Positions 41,132 through 50,500 of a DNA stretch of 64,000 nucleotides are shown one piece after another (position 1 is the first letter of the stretch; every line of letters starts with the position of its first letter). The notes under the pieces were generated by a model. It saw only the letters and a list, made by a program, of their open reading frames with translations. It made no database searches and was not told where the DNA came from. A program made the position numbers and the translations under genes. The stretch is from Actinacidiphila paucisporea (lineage in GTDB: Bacteria; Actinomycetota; Actinomycetes; Streptomycetales; Streptomycetaceae), in assembly GCF_900142575.1 (NCBI RefSeq), contig NZ_FRBI01000024.1, forward strand, positions 1-64,000. The letters run 5' to 3'.

Positions 41132-42927
41132 CCGCCCATCCCGCTCAGGCCGGTCGGCACGTGCATGGTCTGCACGGTCCTGCCGCCGCCGACGTACATG
41201 TGCACCCCGCAGGGCAGGCAGGGGTCGAAGCTGCGCACCGCGCGCATGATGTCGATTCCCTTGAAGTTCTCCGGCGTGTTCTCCTCGAAGATCGGCGTGT
41301 TCTGCACGGCATCCTCGTAGGGCCCGGGGGTGCCGAAGGAGTCACGGGTGCTGGCGTTCCACGGCGTCGGGGGGTAGGGGTGGTAGTTGGCGATCTTGCC
41401 GTCCCTGATCACCATGTGGTGGGACAGCACACCGCGTACGGCCTCGGTGAAGCCGACGCCCAGGCCCTCGTCGGGCACCTCGAACTTCTCCCAGGTCTGG
41501 GTCCGTCCCGCGCGGACCTCGGCGAGGCCCTTCTCGGCGAAGTGCAGGGCGACGGCCGCCGCGTAGGCCTGGAAGTAGGTGCGGGCGCGGTTGCGCTCCA
41601 GCGCGTTGCTCCACTTGGGGATCTTCCACTCGAAGCTGGTCTCCGGCTTCGTCATCGTCCTGGGCAGGTTGATGACGACGCTGTGCCCGGTCGCCTTGAC
41701 GTAGCCGATGTCGACCAGGCCCGACAGGGCGGTGGACCACAGGCGGGCGATCGGGCCGCCGCCGGTGTCCAGCGCCAGGTGGTCCTTGCCGTCGAACCAG
41801 CGCGGCGACATCACCCAGCTGTACTTGTCGTCGAAGTTCCGCTTCTGCGGCGCGGGAATGGTGTGCTGGTTCCACGGGTGCCGCGGGTCGACCGGGTTGC
41901 CCAGCGGGTCGTGGGTGACGAACTGCTCCTGGCCCTCCCAGTCCTTGTAGTAGGAGCTGCCGAGCAGGATGCGGATGCCGAGGTTGATCTCGGTGAGGTC
42001 GTTGGTGACCAGCTTGCCGTCCACGACCACGCCGGGCGTGACGAACATCCGCCGGCCCCAGTCGGTCATGTTGCGGTAGGTGAAGTCGCAGTGGTCGGGG
42101 TCGTTCAGCGCGCCCCAGCAGCCCAGCAGGATCCGCCGCCGGCCGACCTCCTCGTAACCGGGCAGCGCCTCGTAGAAGAAGTCGAAGAGGTCGTCGTGCA
42201 GCGGCACGACCCGCTTCATGAATTCCACGTAGCGCATCAGCCGGCTCAGGTAGTCGGTGAAGAGCTGGACCGAGGCGATCGTGCCGACACCGCCGGGGTA
42301 GAGCGTGGAGGGGTGCACGTGCCGCCCCTCCATCAGGCAGAACATCTCCCGGGTGTAGCGGCTCACCTGGAGTGCCTCGCGGTAGAACTCGCCCTCGATG
42401 GGGTTGAGCGAGCGCATGATGTCGGCGATGGTGCGGTAGCCGTGCTCGCCGGCGTGCGGCGCCTCGGTCCGCTCGGCCAGTTCGAGGACCCCGGGGTTGG
42501 TCTCCTTGACCATCCGCTCGCAGTAGTCGACCCCGACCAGGTTCTCCTGGAAGATGTTGTGGTCGAACATGTACTCGGCGGACTCGCCCAGGTTGATGAT
42601 CCACTCGGCCAGGTGCGGCGGCTTCACCCCGTAGGCCATGTTCTGTGCGTAGACCGAGCAGGTGGCGTGGTTGTCGCCGCAGATGCCGCAGATGCGGCTG
42701 GTGATGAAGTGCGCGTCCCGCGGGTCCTTGCCGCGCATGAAGACGCTGTAGCCGCGGAAGACCGACGAGGTGCTGTAGCACTCGGCGACCTTCTTCTGCT
42801 TGAAGTCGATCTTCGTGTGGATGCCGAGGCTGCCCACGATCCGGGTGATCGGGTCCCAGGACATCTCCACCAGGCCGCTGCCGTCCCCGGCCGTCTTCGT
42901 CGTCGGTGATGCCATCGCTTGTGCCAT
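41128..42927 (-). CDS. hhyL: [NiFe] hydrogenase large subunit, actinobacterial high-affinity type (group 1h)
   Basis: 599-aa catalytic subunit. Ni-Fe ligands are Cys80/Cys83 (RICGICGDNHATC) and Cys570/Cys573 (DPCLPCGVH). A 23-residue tail beyond His576 should be cut off by the M52 protease. DPITRIVGSLGIHTKIDFKQ and YPGGVGTIASVQLFTDYLSR are typical of the group. Members of this group oxidise H2 at atmospheric levels, tolerate oxygen and support long-term survival, in Streptomyces notably of spores. The 67-base gap to the small subunit holds a small hairpin (42969-42989). Confidence 0.95.
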   Translation of the reverse strand: MAQAMASPTTKTAGDGSGLVEMSWDPITRIVGSLGIHTKIDFKQKKVAECYSTSSVFRGYSVFMRGKDPRDAHFITSRICGICGDNHATCSVYAQNMAYGVKPPHLAEWIINLGESAEYMFDHNIFQENLVGVDYCERMVKETNPGVLELAERTEAPHAGEHGYRTIADIMRSLNPIEGEFYREALQVSRYTREMFCLMEGRHVHPSTLYPGGVGTIASVQLFTDYLSRLMRYVEFMKRVVPLHDDLFDFFYEALPGYEEVGRRRILLGCWGALNDPDHCDFTYRNMTDWGRRMFVTPGVVVDGKLVTNDLTEINLGIRILLGSSYYKDWEGQEQFVTHDPLGNPVDPRHPWNQHTIPAPQKRNFDDKYSWVMSPRWFDGKDHLALDTGGGPIARLWSTALSGLVDIGYVKATGHSVVINLPRTMTKPETSFEWKIPKWSNALERNRARTYFQAYAAAVALHFAEKGLAEVRAGRTQTWEKFEVPDEGLGVGFTEAVRGVLSHHMVIRDGKIANYHPYPPTPWNASTRDSFGTPGPYEDAVQNTPIFEENTPENFKGIDIMRAVRSFDPCLPCGVHMYVGGGRTVQTMHVPTGLSGMGG

Positions 42928-42994
42928 GCCCTTCAGTGGAAGCAGGTCGGATCGGCGCGGTGGTGCTGCGGCCGGCGGGGTGCCGGCCGGCGGG

Positions 42995-44071
42995 TCACCA
43001 CGGGGGCCGGTAGCCGGTGGTGAGGGTGTCGCCCCGGGTGCGCCACTTGGGCTCCGCGTCCACGGTGTGCATGGTCACCGCCCGCAGCCTGCGGACCACC
43101 GAGCCGTAGACGGTGCTCGCGGCGCTGGACACCTTGCCGCCGGGCGGCTCGTCCATGAACGGCATGAACTTGTCGGGAAAGCCCGGCATCGTGCAGGCGA
43201 TGCAGATGCCGCCGACGTTCGGGCAGCCGCCGATGCCGTTCATCCACCCGCGCTTGGGCACGTTGCACTTCACGACCGGCCCCCAGCAGCCCAGCTTGAC
43301 CAGGCACTTGGGCGAGTCGTACGTGTCGGCGAACTGCCCCTGCTCGTAGTAGCCGGCGCGGTCGCAGCCCTCGTGGACGGTGGCGCCGAACAGCCAGGCG
43401 GGCCGCAGCTGCTCGTCCAGCGGGATCATCGGTGCCGCCCCCGACGCCTGGTGCAGCAGGTAGACCAGCGTCTCGGCGAAGTTGTCCGGCTGGATGGGGC
43501 AGCCGGGCACGCACACCAGCGGGATGCCCGCGTGGGACTTCCAGTCCCAGCCCAGGTAGTCGGGTACGCCCATCGCCCCGGTCGGGTTGCCGGCCATCGC
43601 GTGGATGCCGCCGTAGGCGGCGCAGGTGCCGATCGCGACGACGGCCAGCGCCTTGGGGGCGAGCCGGTCGAGCCACTCGCTGGTGGTGATCGGCTGGCCG
43701 GTCTCCGGGTCGTCGCCGAAACCGCACCAGTAGCCCTCGGGCTTGATCGCCTCGTTGGGGATCGACCCCTCCACGACCAGCACGAACGGGTCGATCTCGC
43801 CCCGCTCGCCCTTGAAGAACCACTCGATGAAGGTGTCCGCGCCCTGCACAGGGCCGCACTCGAAGTCGATCAGCGGCCAGTGCACCTCGATCTTCGGCAG
43901 ACCGGGCAGCACGCTCAGTGCGATCTCCTCGATGCTCGGCTGGGTGGCCGCGGTCAGCGACACCGAGTCGCCGTCGCAGCTCAGCCCGGCGTTGATCCAG
44001 AGGATGTGGATCGGCTTGTCCTCCTGCGGCTCGGGCGCCGGGGCCTGCGCGGCCGGTGATGAGGTCGTCAT
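42995..44071 (-). CDS. hhyS: [NiFe] hydrogenase small subunit, actinobacterial type
   Basis: 358-aa Fe-S subunit without a Tat signal, so the enzyme is cytoplasmic or cytoplasm-facing. Proximal cluster ligands: Cys32 in NAGLSCDGDS, with Asp35 where the usual second Cys would be, then IGTCAAYGG and VPGCPIQPD. The medial/distal cluster region has HEGCDRAGYYEQGQF, CLVKLGCWGPVVKC and GGCPNVGGICIACTMPGFPD. An Asp ligand at the proximal cluster is the published hallmark of the actinobacterial-type enzyme. Start ATG 44071 follows GGAGGAATT. It is first gene of a 14-gene minus-strand operon. Confidence 0.95.
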   Translation of the reverse strand: MTTSSPAAQAPAPEPQEDKPIHILWINAGLSCDGDSVSLTAATQPSIEEIALSVLPGLPKIEVHWPLIDFECGPVQGADTFIEWFFKGERGEIDPFVLVVEGSIPNEAIKPEGYWCGFGDDPETGQPITTSEWLDRLAPKALAVVAIGTCAAYGGIHAMAGNPTGAMGVPDYLGWDWKSHAGIPLVCVPGCPIQPDNFAETLVYLLHQASGAAPMIPLDEQLRPAWLFGATVHEGCDRAGYYEQGQFADTYDSPKCLVKLGCWGPVVKCNVPKRGWMNGIGGCPNVGGICIACTMPGFPDKFMPFMDEPPGGKVSSAASTVYGSVVRRLRAVTMHTVDAEPKWRTRGDTLTTGYRPPW

Positions 44072-44434
44072 GGGGAATTCCTCCTCTGGGCGCGGGCGAC
44101 AGGGCGAGGACCCGCACGTCAGACACCACTGTTCTGGCGGGGGCCGGACGGTGTGACATCGGACTGCGCCGTTCCGGTGGCGGCCCTGGCGCACGGCCCT
44201 CGGGAGGACGAGCCGACCCCGGCGACGCTACGGGCGGCCCGCGCCGCGGCGGCGGCGCCCCGGCCGCGCCGTCACACGAATGCATCCGGGGAATTCGCCC
44301 GCATGGCCGACCGCGGCCGCGCCGGTCGTAGGGCCCGGGACGCGCGACCGCCCCGGGCGGCGACGGATCGCGCGCCCGGGGCGGTACGGGTGGGGCAGGT
44401 TCAGCTGTCCTGGAGGCTCAGCTGCCGCAGCGGC
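44072..44434. other. hydrogenase promoter region and GH92 terminator
   Basis: 363 bases. The right part holds the terminator of the GH92 gene (44347-44385). The remainder, about 275 bases, must contain the hydrogenase operon promoter; it is very GC-rich and I could not assign -35/-10 boxes with confidence. Confidence 0.5.
44347..44385 (-). terminator. terminator downstream of GH92
   Basis: Perfect 12-bp stem (ACCGCCCCGGGC at 44347-44358 with its complement at 44374-44385), 50 bases past the GH92 stop. Confidence 0.7.
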
Positions 44435-47400
44435 TCAGCTGCCGTAGCCGAAGGCGAACAGGTGGACCGTGCCCGCGGCGCCGGTGACCGGGAGGGTCAG
44501 GGAAGCCACGGTCTTGGCCGGGTCGAGCGGGACCTTCACCGAGAAGACGTAGGCCTTGACGGTGTCGCGGCCGCCGCTCGCGGTGTCGCGGTAGGCGGTG
44601 GTGATCGCGGCGGTGTTGCCCGGGAGGGGCTGGGCGGAGCCGCCGTTGAGCGTCCAGTCGGAGAAGGCGACGGTCGCCTTGGCGGTGCTGCCGTCGGTGT
44701 AGGTGACGGTCAGCTCGCCGGGGACGCCGCTGCCGTCGGTCGGGGCGTTGGTGGCGGAGCCGAGCAGGCCGAGGAAGTGACCGGTGGAACCGGCGGGTTG
44801 GGGGATGGTCTGGCCGCTGACTTCGAGGTTGTCCGGCTGGCCCGCGACGGTGGTGGTGGGCCAGGTGTACGTGATCCCGTCCGCGGTGACCTTGCCGCCG
44901 CTGGAGGCCCCGGCGGCGCTCAGGGCGTTCTGCGAGTAGGCCCAGCCGCCGTCGTCGAAGCCGCCGGTGAAGTGGGTGCCGTCGGCGTAGACGCCCTTGT
45001 TCGACTCGTACGGCCACAGCGCGCCGGGCTGCGCGACGGCGACCCGCAGGGTGGCACTGCCCAGGTCGGCGCCGCTGGTGTGGTCGGTGAGCGCGAAGGA
45101 GACGGAGTAGGCGCCCTCGGTGTCGCCCGCGGTGACCGGGACCGGGGCCTGCGCGGACTGCGAGGGCGGCACGGTGAGCGAGCCGGACGTGGCGCCCAGG
45201 GTCACGCCGGGCGGCGCGGTGGCCGTCCAGTCGACGGTGGCCGCCTTGCTGCCGAGGTTGGTCAGCCGGAGCGTGGCGTCACCGCTCGCGCCGGGGGCGA
45301 GGATCAGCCCGTCGCTGGTCGGGCCGGTCGCGGCGAGCACGCGCCCGCTGCCGGTGGTGTCCGACGGCGGCGCCGCGTCCGGGCCGCTCGCCCATGACGT
45401 GCTCGGCTGCGTCGAGAGCGCGAAGTCCAGCGTCTTGGCGGTGCGGAACTGGTCGAAGGTCAGCCAGGCGGTGTTCCACTCCTTGCCCTTGACGTCGAGT
45501 GCCTGCACGTAGGGGGCGTCGGGGGCGGCCTGCGGGGCGTTGACGGTGACCTGCTTGCCGTTGCCGAAGGTGACCTTGGCGACCGGGAAGGCCGGGCTGC
45601 CCAGCGCGAGGGTGTCGGTGCCCGGCGTCTGCGGGTACATGCCCAGCGACGACCAGACGTACCAGGAGCTCATCGCGCCCAGGTCGTCGTTGCCGAAGGA
45701 GCCGACGGGCGCGTTGAAGTACAGCCCGGTCTGCGCCCGCCGCACGGCGTCCTGGGTCTTCCACGGCTGCCCGAGGTAGTCGTACTCCCAGGGGATCTCC
45801 AGGCTGGGCTCGTTGGAGAGGTCGGCGTCGGTGCCGCCGGGCTCGGTGATGTCGTCCAGCAGGCTGTCGAGGTACGAGGCGTACGCGGCCGCGCCGCCGC
45901 GGGCGGTGATGAGCTGCTTGAGGTCGAACGGCACCATCGGCGTGTACTGCGCCGAGGTGCCCTCGACGAAGCCGTTGGAGGTGCCGGGGGTGAAGCCGCC
46001 GGCGAAGCTGCCGTCCTTGTTGCGGCCCTGCATGTAGCCGGTCTGCGGGTTGAAGACGTTCATCCAGTCCTGGGCGCGGGTGGCGAACGTGGTGTAGTCC
46101 GCGGTCTTGCCGAGGGACTTGGCGAACGAGGCGAGGGCGTAGTCGGCGCTGTCGTACTCCAGCTGGGTGGACACCGGGCCGTAGAAGTTGCAGCAGCCGT
46201 AGTCGTTCTCGTCCAGCGGGAGGTAGCCCTTGGCGGCGCGCACGGCCTCGCCGGGGCGGTCCTGGTTGGGCGTGGTCGCCTGGTGCTTCATGGCTTCCAG
46301 CGCGTGCGCGGAGTCGAAGTTGCGCACCCCGAAGGCGTAGGCGTCGGCGATGATCGACGTGCCGGGGTCGCCGACCATGACGTAGCTCTCGCCGTTGTTC
46401 GAGGCCCACTTGGGCAGCAGGCCGGTCTGGTCGTAGCCGTTGAGCATCGAGGTGACGACGTCACCGGTCTGCCGCGGGGCGACCGTGGCCATCAGCTGGG
46501 TCTGGGAGCGGTAGGTGTCCCAGCCCGAGTAGTTGGCGTACTGCGCCTTCTGGCCCTTCGCCAGCTTGTGGACCTGGTTGTCCATGCCCATGTACTGGCC
46601 GTTGTCGTCGGAGAAGACGTTCGGGTGCAGCAGCGCGTGGTAAAGCGCGGTGTAGAACTGCACCTGCTGGTCGTGGCTGCCGCCGCCGACGGCGATGCGG
46701 CCGAGGACGTCGTTCCAGGCCTGGTGGCTGGCGTCGCGCAGCTTGTCCGGGTTCCAGCCGCTGACCTCCGAGGCGAGGTTGGCGGCGGCGTTGTCGTCGC
46801 TGGTGTAGGAGATGCCGACCGCCGCGGTCACCGCGGTGGACGACGCGGTGTCGAAGGTCAGGTACATCCCGTTGGCACCGGTGACCGGGGCGGCGGCCGG
46901 CTTGGCCGCACCGCCCGCGGCCGCGGACGACGCGGCGCCGGCGACCGGGTGCACGACGGGGGACGGCGCGGCCTTCGCCGTGGAGGTCCGCCCGCTCGGC
47001 GCGGGCGCGGCGGTGCGGCCGGCCGTCAGCGCCTTGGCGTCGGGGTTGATCGTGCCGCCGACCCAGGTGCCGCTGGTGGTGAAGGGGCGGTTGAACTTGA
47101 TGTCGAAGTGCAGCGTGTAGCGGTTGGCCGCGCCGCAGAAGTGGCCGCTGTCGACCGAGCCGCTCACCTCGCGGTTGCCGACCACCTTCACCCGGGTGCC
47201 GTCCACCTGCGTGGCGCCGCCGCTGAGCTTGAGCAGCAGGTTGCCACGGGAGCCGGCGGGGAAGGTGAAGCGGCCCAGGCCCGCGCGGGTGGTGTCGGTC
47301 AGCTCGGTGGTGACGCCCGAGGCGTCGGTCACCGTGTACGAGCCGATGCCCGTCTTCTCGTTGCTGTGGGCGAACTGGGCCGCGGTGTCGGACAGGTTGC

Positions 47401-47812
47401 CCGACAGCGCCCCGGACACCGGCAGGATCGGTACGTCGCCCGCGACGTCGCAGCCGGGCCCCGAGACGTGGGTGAGGCTGAAGCCGCTGATCTTGGTGCT
47501 GTTGTACTCGTACCCGCCGCCCTGGGCGCGGTGCGGGGTGGTGTCCGGGCCCCACTGCATCATGCCGAACGGCATGTCGGGGCCGGGGAAGGTGTTGACC
47601 GCACCCGAGGTGCCGATCAACGGGTTGACCAGGGACGCCGGGTCCGTGACCGGCGCCGGCGCCGAGGCGGCCGACGCGCTCTCCAGGGACTGCAGCGGCA
47701 GGGCCGCCAGGCTCAGCAGGGACCCCGCCACGGCGAGGCGCCGCAGCGCGGCACCGCCGGATCGGGAACGGCCGCCGGAGCGAGGGTGGTCCGGGCGACG
47801 CAAGGAAATCAT
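44435..47812 (-). CDS. secreted GH92 alpha-mannosidase
   Basis: 1125-aa exported glycoside hydrolase of family 92 (calcium-dependent exo-alpha-mannosidases, mostly alpha-1,2). An N-terminal signal peptide (RRLAVAGSLLSLAALPLQSL, cut near ASA) precedes the family start VNPLIGTSGAVNTFPGPDMP. GFSLTHVSGPGCDVAGDVPI and the C-terminal (alpha/alpha)6 barrel with SNEPSLEIPWEYDYLGQPWK and YNAP-type FNAPVGSFGNDDLGAMSSWY carry the catalytic acids. After the barrel come an NEW3-like beta domain and a C-terminal carbohydrate-binding-like domain. Start ATG 47812 follows GGAGG. It likely trims fungal or yeast mannans. A LacI-type operator lies upstream. Confidence 0.93.
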   Translation of the reverse strand: MISLRRPDHPRSGGRSRSGGAALRRLAVAGSLLSLAALPLQSLESASAASAPAPVTDPASLVNPLIGTSGAVNTFPGPDMPFGMMQWGPDTTPHRAQGGGYEYNSTKISGFSLTHVSGPGCDVAGDVPILPVSGALSGNLSDTAAQFAHSNEKTGIGSYTVTDASGVTTELTDTTRAGLGRFTFPAGSRGNLLLKLSGGATQVDGTRVKVVGNREVSGSVDSGHFCGAANRYTLHFDIKFNRPFTTSGTWVGGTINPDAKALTAGRTAAPAPSGRTSTAKAAPSPVVHPVAGAASSAAAGGAAKPAAAPVTGANGMYLTFDTASSTAVTAAVGISYTSDDNAAANLASEVSGWNPDKLRDASHQAWNDVLGRIAVGGGSHDQQVQFYTALYHALLHPNVFSDDNGQYMGMDNQVHKLAKGQKAQYANYSGWDTYRSQTQLMATVAPRQTGDVVTSMLNGYDQTGLLPKWASNNGESYVMVGDPGTSIIADAYAFGVRNFDSAHALEAMKHQATTPNQDRPGEAVRAAKGYLPLDENDYGCCNFYGPVSTQLEYDSADYALASFAKSLGKTADYTTFATRAQDWMNVFNPQTGYMQGRNKDGSFAGGFTPGTSNGFVEGTSAQYTPMVPFDLKQLITARGGAAAYASYLDSLLDDITEPGGTDADLSNEPSLEIPWEYDYLGQPWKTQDAVRRAQTGLYFNAPVGSFGNDDLGAMSSWYVWSSLGMYPQTPGTDTLALGSPAFPVAKVTFGNGKQVTVNAPQAAPDAPYVQALDVKGKEWNTAWLTFDQFRTAKTLDFALSTQPSTSWASGPDAAPPSDTTGSGRVLAATGPTSDGLILAPGASGDATLRLTNLGSKAATVDWTATAPPGVTLGATSGSLTVPPSQSAQAPVPVTAGDTEGAYSVSFALTDHTSGADLGSATLRVAVAQPGALWPYESNKGVYADGTHFTGGFDDGGWAYSQNALSAAGASSGGKVTADGITYTWPTTTVAGQPDNLEVSGQTIPQPAGSTGHFLGLLGSATNAPTDGSGVPGELTVTYTDGSTAKATVAFSDWTLNGGSAQPLPGNTAAITTAYRDTASGGRDTVKAYVFSVKVPLDPAKTVASLTLPVTGAAGTVHLFAFGYGS

Positions 47813-48095
47813 CGAGACTGCCTCCGCGATTCGTGCGCACGGGTGCCCAGGGAGGACTGATGGTGTCCTCGGCCCGGAAACGGCGTCACGCGTTCGCCCG
47901 CTGTGGTTCAGGAGGCACGGGTGAACGATGACAACGTTGCCAAGCCTGCACGAGCGATGAGTCAAACGTGAGTGGCGAAGCCATGTCAATGCCTCTGCGC
48001 GAGTTGGGTGGTTGCTGCACCCGTCCGGACGCGGGTCAGCCGCCCTCGACCGCGCCGACGCCGGCCCCGGCGGACCGGGTGGGCGACGGGGGAGG
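47813..48095. other. upstream region of GH92 and end of the regulator gene
   Basis: 283 bases between two minus-strand genes. It contains the near-perfect LacI-type palindrome at 47929-47942 and an AT-richer patch (about 47920-47995) suited to the GH92 promoter. No gene seen. Confidence 0.5.
47929..47942. promoter_or_regulatory. LacI-family-type operator upstream of GH92
   Basis: TGACAACGTTGCCA, one mismatch from the symmetric TGACAACGTTGTCA, with the central CG typical of LacI/GalR-family sites. About 120 bases before the GH92 start. No LacI gene is in the window, so control would be in trans, probably by a mannose-type sugar. Confidence 0.55.
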
Positions 48096-50492
48096 TCAGG
48101 CGGACAGCCGGCGGGTGACCTGGACGCGGGACTGGCAGCCGAGCTTGCGCATCACCTTGCGGAGGTGGTTCACCACGGTCCACTCGGCGATGCCCAGTTC
48201 ACGGGCGATGATCCGGTTGGTCAGGCCCTCGGCGACCAGCAGGGCGACCTCCAGCTCGCGCTTGGTGAGGGTGGCCGCGACGTCGGAGCGTACGTCGGCG
48301 GACGCCTCGGAGGGCGGCGCCGGGGGCTCCGCGGGGATCAGGCGCAGCGCTGCCTGCCAGCCGAGGTCGGGGCCCGACCTGCGGGACCGGGCGTATTCCG
48401 CGGCGGTCAACTCGCCTGCCGCGGCGGCGAGGACCGGCGCGACCCGGTCGTGGAGGTGCTTCGGGCGCGGCCGGCCGCCGCGGCGGCGGAGGTGGTCGGC
48501 CAGCGCCAGGGTCGCGGCGACGCGCTGCCAGTCGGCGGCGCGGTGCCACCTGGCCAGGGTGACCGTCAGGAATTCCAGGCACTCGGGGCGCTCGGGCGCC
48601 GTGTCGGGCAGGGTGCCGATCTGCTCAGCAGCGTCGGCGAAGAGGGCGCGGGCCTGCGGCGAGTCGTGCTCCGACCAGCGGACGGTCGCCAGGACGTACC
48701 GGGCGAGCAGCGCGCCGGCGCCGCCCTCGGGGTCCCGCCCCAGCTCCGCCCCCAGCGCGGTCATGGCCAGCTCGCCGGCCCTGGGCAGGTCACCGGCGTC
48801 GCGCAGGACGGCCGCCAGCCGCAGGGCCACCTGCCGCCCGGCAATCACTGCGGGGCCCGCCCCGGACGCGTACGCCTCCTCGAAGAGCCGTCGCGCCCGG
48901 TCCAACTCCCCCGCCGCGTAGGCCTCCTCGCCGAGCAGTGCGAGGCAGCGCGCCGCGCCCTGCTCGTCGCGGGCCGCGCGGTGGGCTTCGCGGGCCCGGG
49001 TGAGGTGGGCGCGGGCGGGCGGGGCGCCCAGCCGCAGGGCCAGTTCGCCGGCCGCCTCCAGGGCGCCGGCGTGCAGCCGGGGGTCGTCGACACCGGCCCG
49101 TAGCGCCTCCTCGGTCAGCCGCAGGCAGTGCAGGGCCTGCGCCGCGGTCGGCGACTGCTCCCGCAGGGCCCGCGCGATGACCGCCATCGCCCCGCCGTCG
49201 CCCGCCTCCCGCCAGTGGTCGAAGGCGGCGAGCAGGTCGGCCCGGGTCTCGGGACCGGTGCCCGTCCCGGCGGCCGCCGCGCGGCGGAAGTGCTCGGCGT
49301 GCGCGCGCCGCAGTGCCGCGTGGGCGGGCAGCCGGGCCAGCAGGCCCGCGGCGGCGAGCCGTACGGCGTGCGGGATGGTCAGCCGCACCTCGCCGCCGTG
49401 CCCGTCGTCGGGGACCAGCACGCTCTTGTCGATGAGCCGTTCCATGGTGCGGTGGTCGGCGCCGTGGCAGCCCGCCAGCACGCCGGCGGCCGCGCGCATC
49501 GTGAACGGGCCCTGGAAGACGGCCAGCCGGACGAGCTGCGCCCGCTCCTCGGTCCCGAGCCTGGCCAGCACCCAGGAGACCATGCCGCCGACGCTGGAGT
49601 GCCGGGAGTACGGGTGGTGGTCGGGCCGGTGCAGGGCGCCGGGGTCGTGCGCGAACCGCTCCAGGATCAGGTCGGGCTCGGCCAGCGTGATCTGGGAGGC
49701 GGCCAGTTCGATGGCCAGCGGCAGGCCGCCGGCCTGCCGGCACAGGGCCAGCACGAAGCGCGAGTTCTCCGCGGTCAGCGCGAACTCGGGCCGCACGGCA
49801 CGCGCGCATTGCACGAACAGCTCCACCGCGGGAACGGCGGACAGCGGCGCGTCCTGCGCCGGGTCGCCGGCCGGCAGCGGGCCCAGCCGTACGACCCGTT
49901 CCCCGTACAGCCCGAGCCGGGTCGTGCCGACGCAGACGATACGGACCTGCGGGCAGGACCGGCGGAATTCGGCGAGCAGCGGCGCGAGGTCGTCGGCGAC
50001 GTCCTCGTAGTGGTCGAACAGCAGGGTGTGCTTGCCCGCCGCCACGCGTTCCAGGGCCTTCCTGACGGCGGGCGAGCCCTCGTAGCACTGCTCCCTGAGC
50101 TGGCGCAGCATGAGGCCGGCCACCGAGGTGTCGGTGACCTGGGCGAAGTCGAAGACCTCGACACCGCCGCCCGGGCCGGTGCCGCGGTGCCGGAAGAACT
50201 CCATCACCAGCCGGCTCTTTCCCACCCCGGCCGGCCCGGTCACGGTGACCAGGCCGGCGTCCGGGTCGGCGGTCACCGCGGCGAGCCGCTCCAGGTCGGC
50301 GGAGCGGCCGATCAGCCCGGTCGGGGTGGTGCCGATGTAACCGGCCGGTGTGGTCATCCGGTTGAGCAGCAGGTCGCCGAGGCCCGAGGTCCCCTCGTGG
50401 CCCTTGGCGCCCGTGCCCGGACCTGTCCCCGTGCCGGTGCCCGTGTTCGTAGTCGTGCCCGTGTTCGTCGGAGCTGCGGCGGCGCCGGTCAC
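48096..50492 (-). CDS. LuxR-family ATPase regulator (AfsR/LAL-like, C-terminal HTH)
   Basis: About 798-aa regulator. A low-complexity Thr/Gly-rich N-terminal linker is followed by an NB-ARC/AAA-type ATPase (LIGRSADLERLAAV; P-loop VTVTGPAGVGKSRLVMEFF; HTLLFDHYEDVADDLAPLL as Walker B). Then come winged-helix and TPR-like helices and a C-terminal LuxR HTH (LTKRELEVALLVAEGLTNRI, then IARELGIAEWTVVNHLRKVM). Such genes are usually pathway-specific activators. GTG 50492 starts 8 bases after the methyltransferase stop, so it is the last gene of the naphthalene operon and probably autoregulates it. Confidence 0.87.
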   Translation of the reverse strand: MTGAAAAPTNTGTTTNTGTGTGTGPGTGAKGHEGTSGLGDLLLNRMTTPAGYIGTTPTGLIGRSADLERLAAVTADPDAGLVTVTGPAGVGKSRLVMEFFRHRGTGPGGGVEVFDFAQVTDTSVAGLMLRQLREQCYEGSPAVRKALERVAAGKHTLLFDHYEDVADDLAPLLAEFRRSCPQVRIVCVGTTRLGLYGERVVRLGPLPAGDPAQDAPLSAVPAVELFVQCARAVRPEFALTAENSRFVLALCRQAGGLPLAIELAASQITLAEPDLILERFAHDPGALHRPDHHPYSRHSSVGGMVSWVLARLGTEERAQLVRLAVFQGPFTMRAAAGVLAGCHGADHRTMERLIDKSVLVPDDGHGGEVRLTIPHAVRLAAAGLLARLPAHAALRRAHAEHFRRAAAAGTGTGPETRADLLAAFDHWREAGDGGAMAVIARALREQSPTAAQALHCLRLTEEALRAGVDDPRLHAGALEAAGELALRLGAPPARAHLTRAREAHRAARDEQGAARCLALLGEEAYAAGELDRARRLFEEAYASGAGPAVIAGRQVALRLAAVLRDAGDLPRAGELAMTALGAELGRDPEGGAGALLARYVLATVRWSEHDSPQARALFADAAEQIGTLPDTAPERPECLEFLTVTLARWHRAADWQRVAATLALADHLRRRGGRPRPKHLHDRVAPVLAAAAGELTAAEYARSRRSGPDLGWQAALRLIPAEPPAPPSEASADVRSDVAATLTKRELEVALLVAEGLTNRIIARELGIAEWTVVNHLRKVMRKLGCQSRVQVTRRLSA

Positions 50493-50500
50493 CGCTACCG

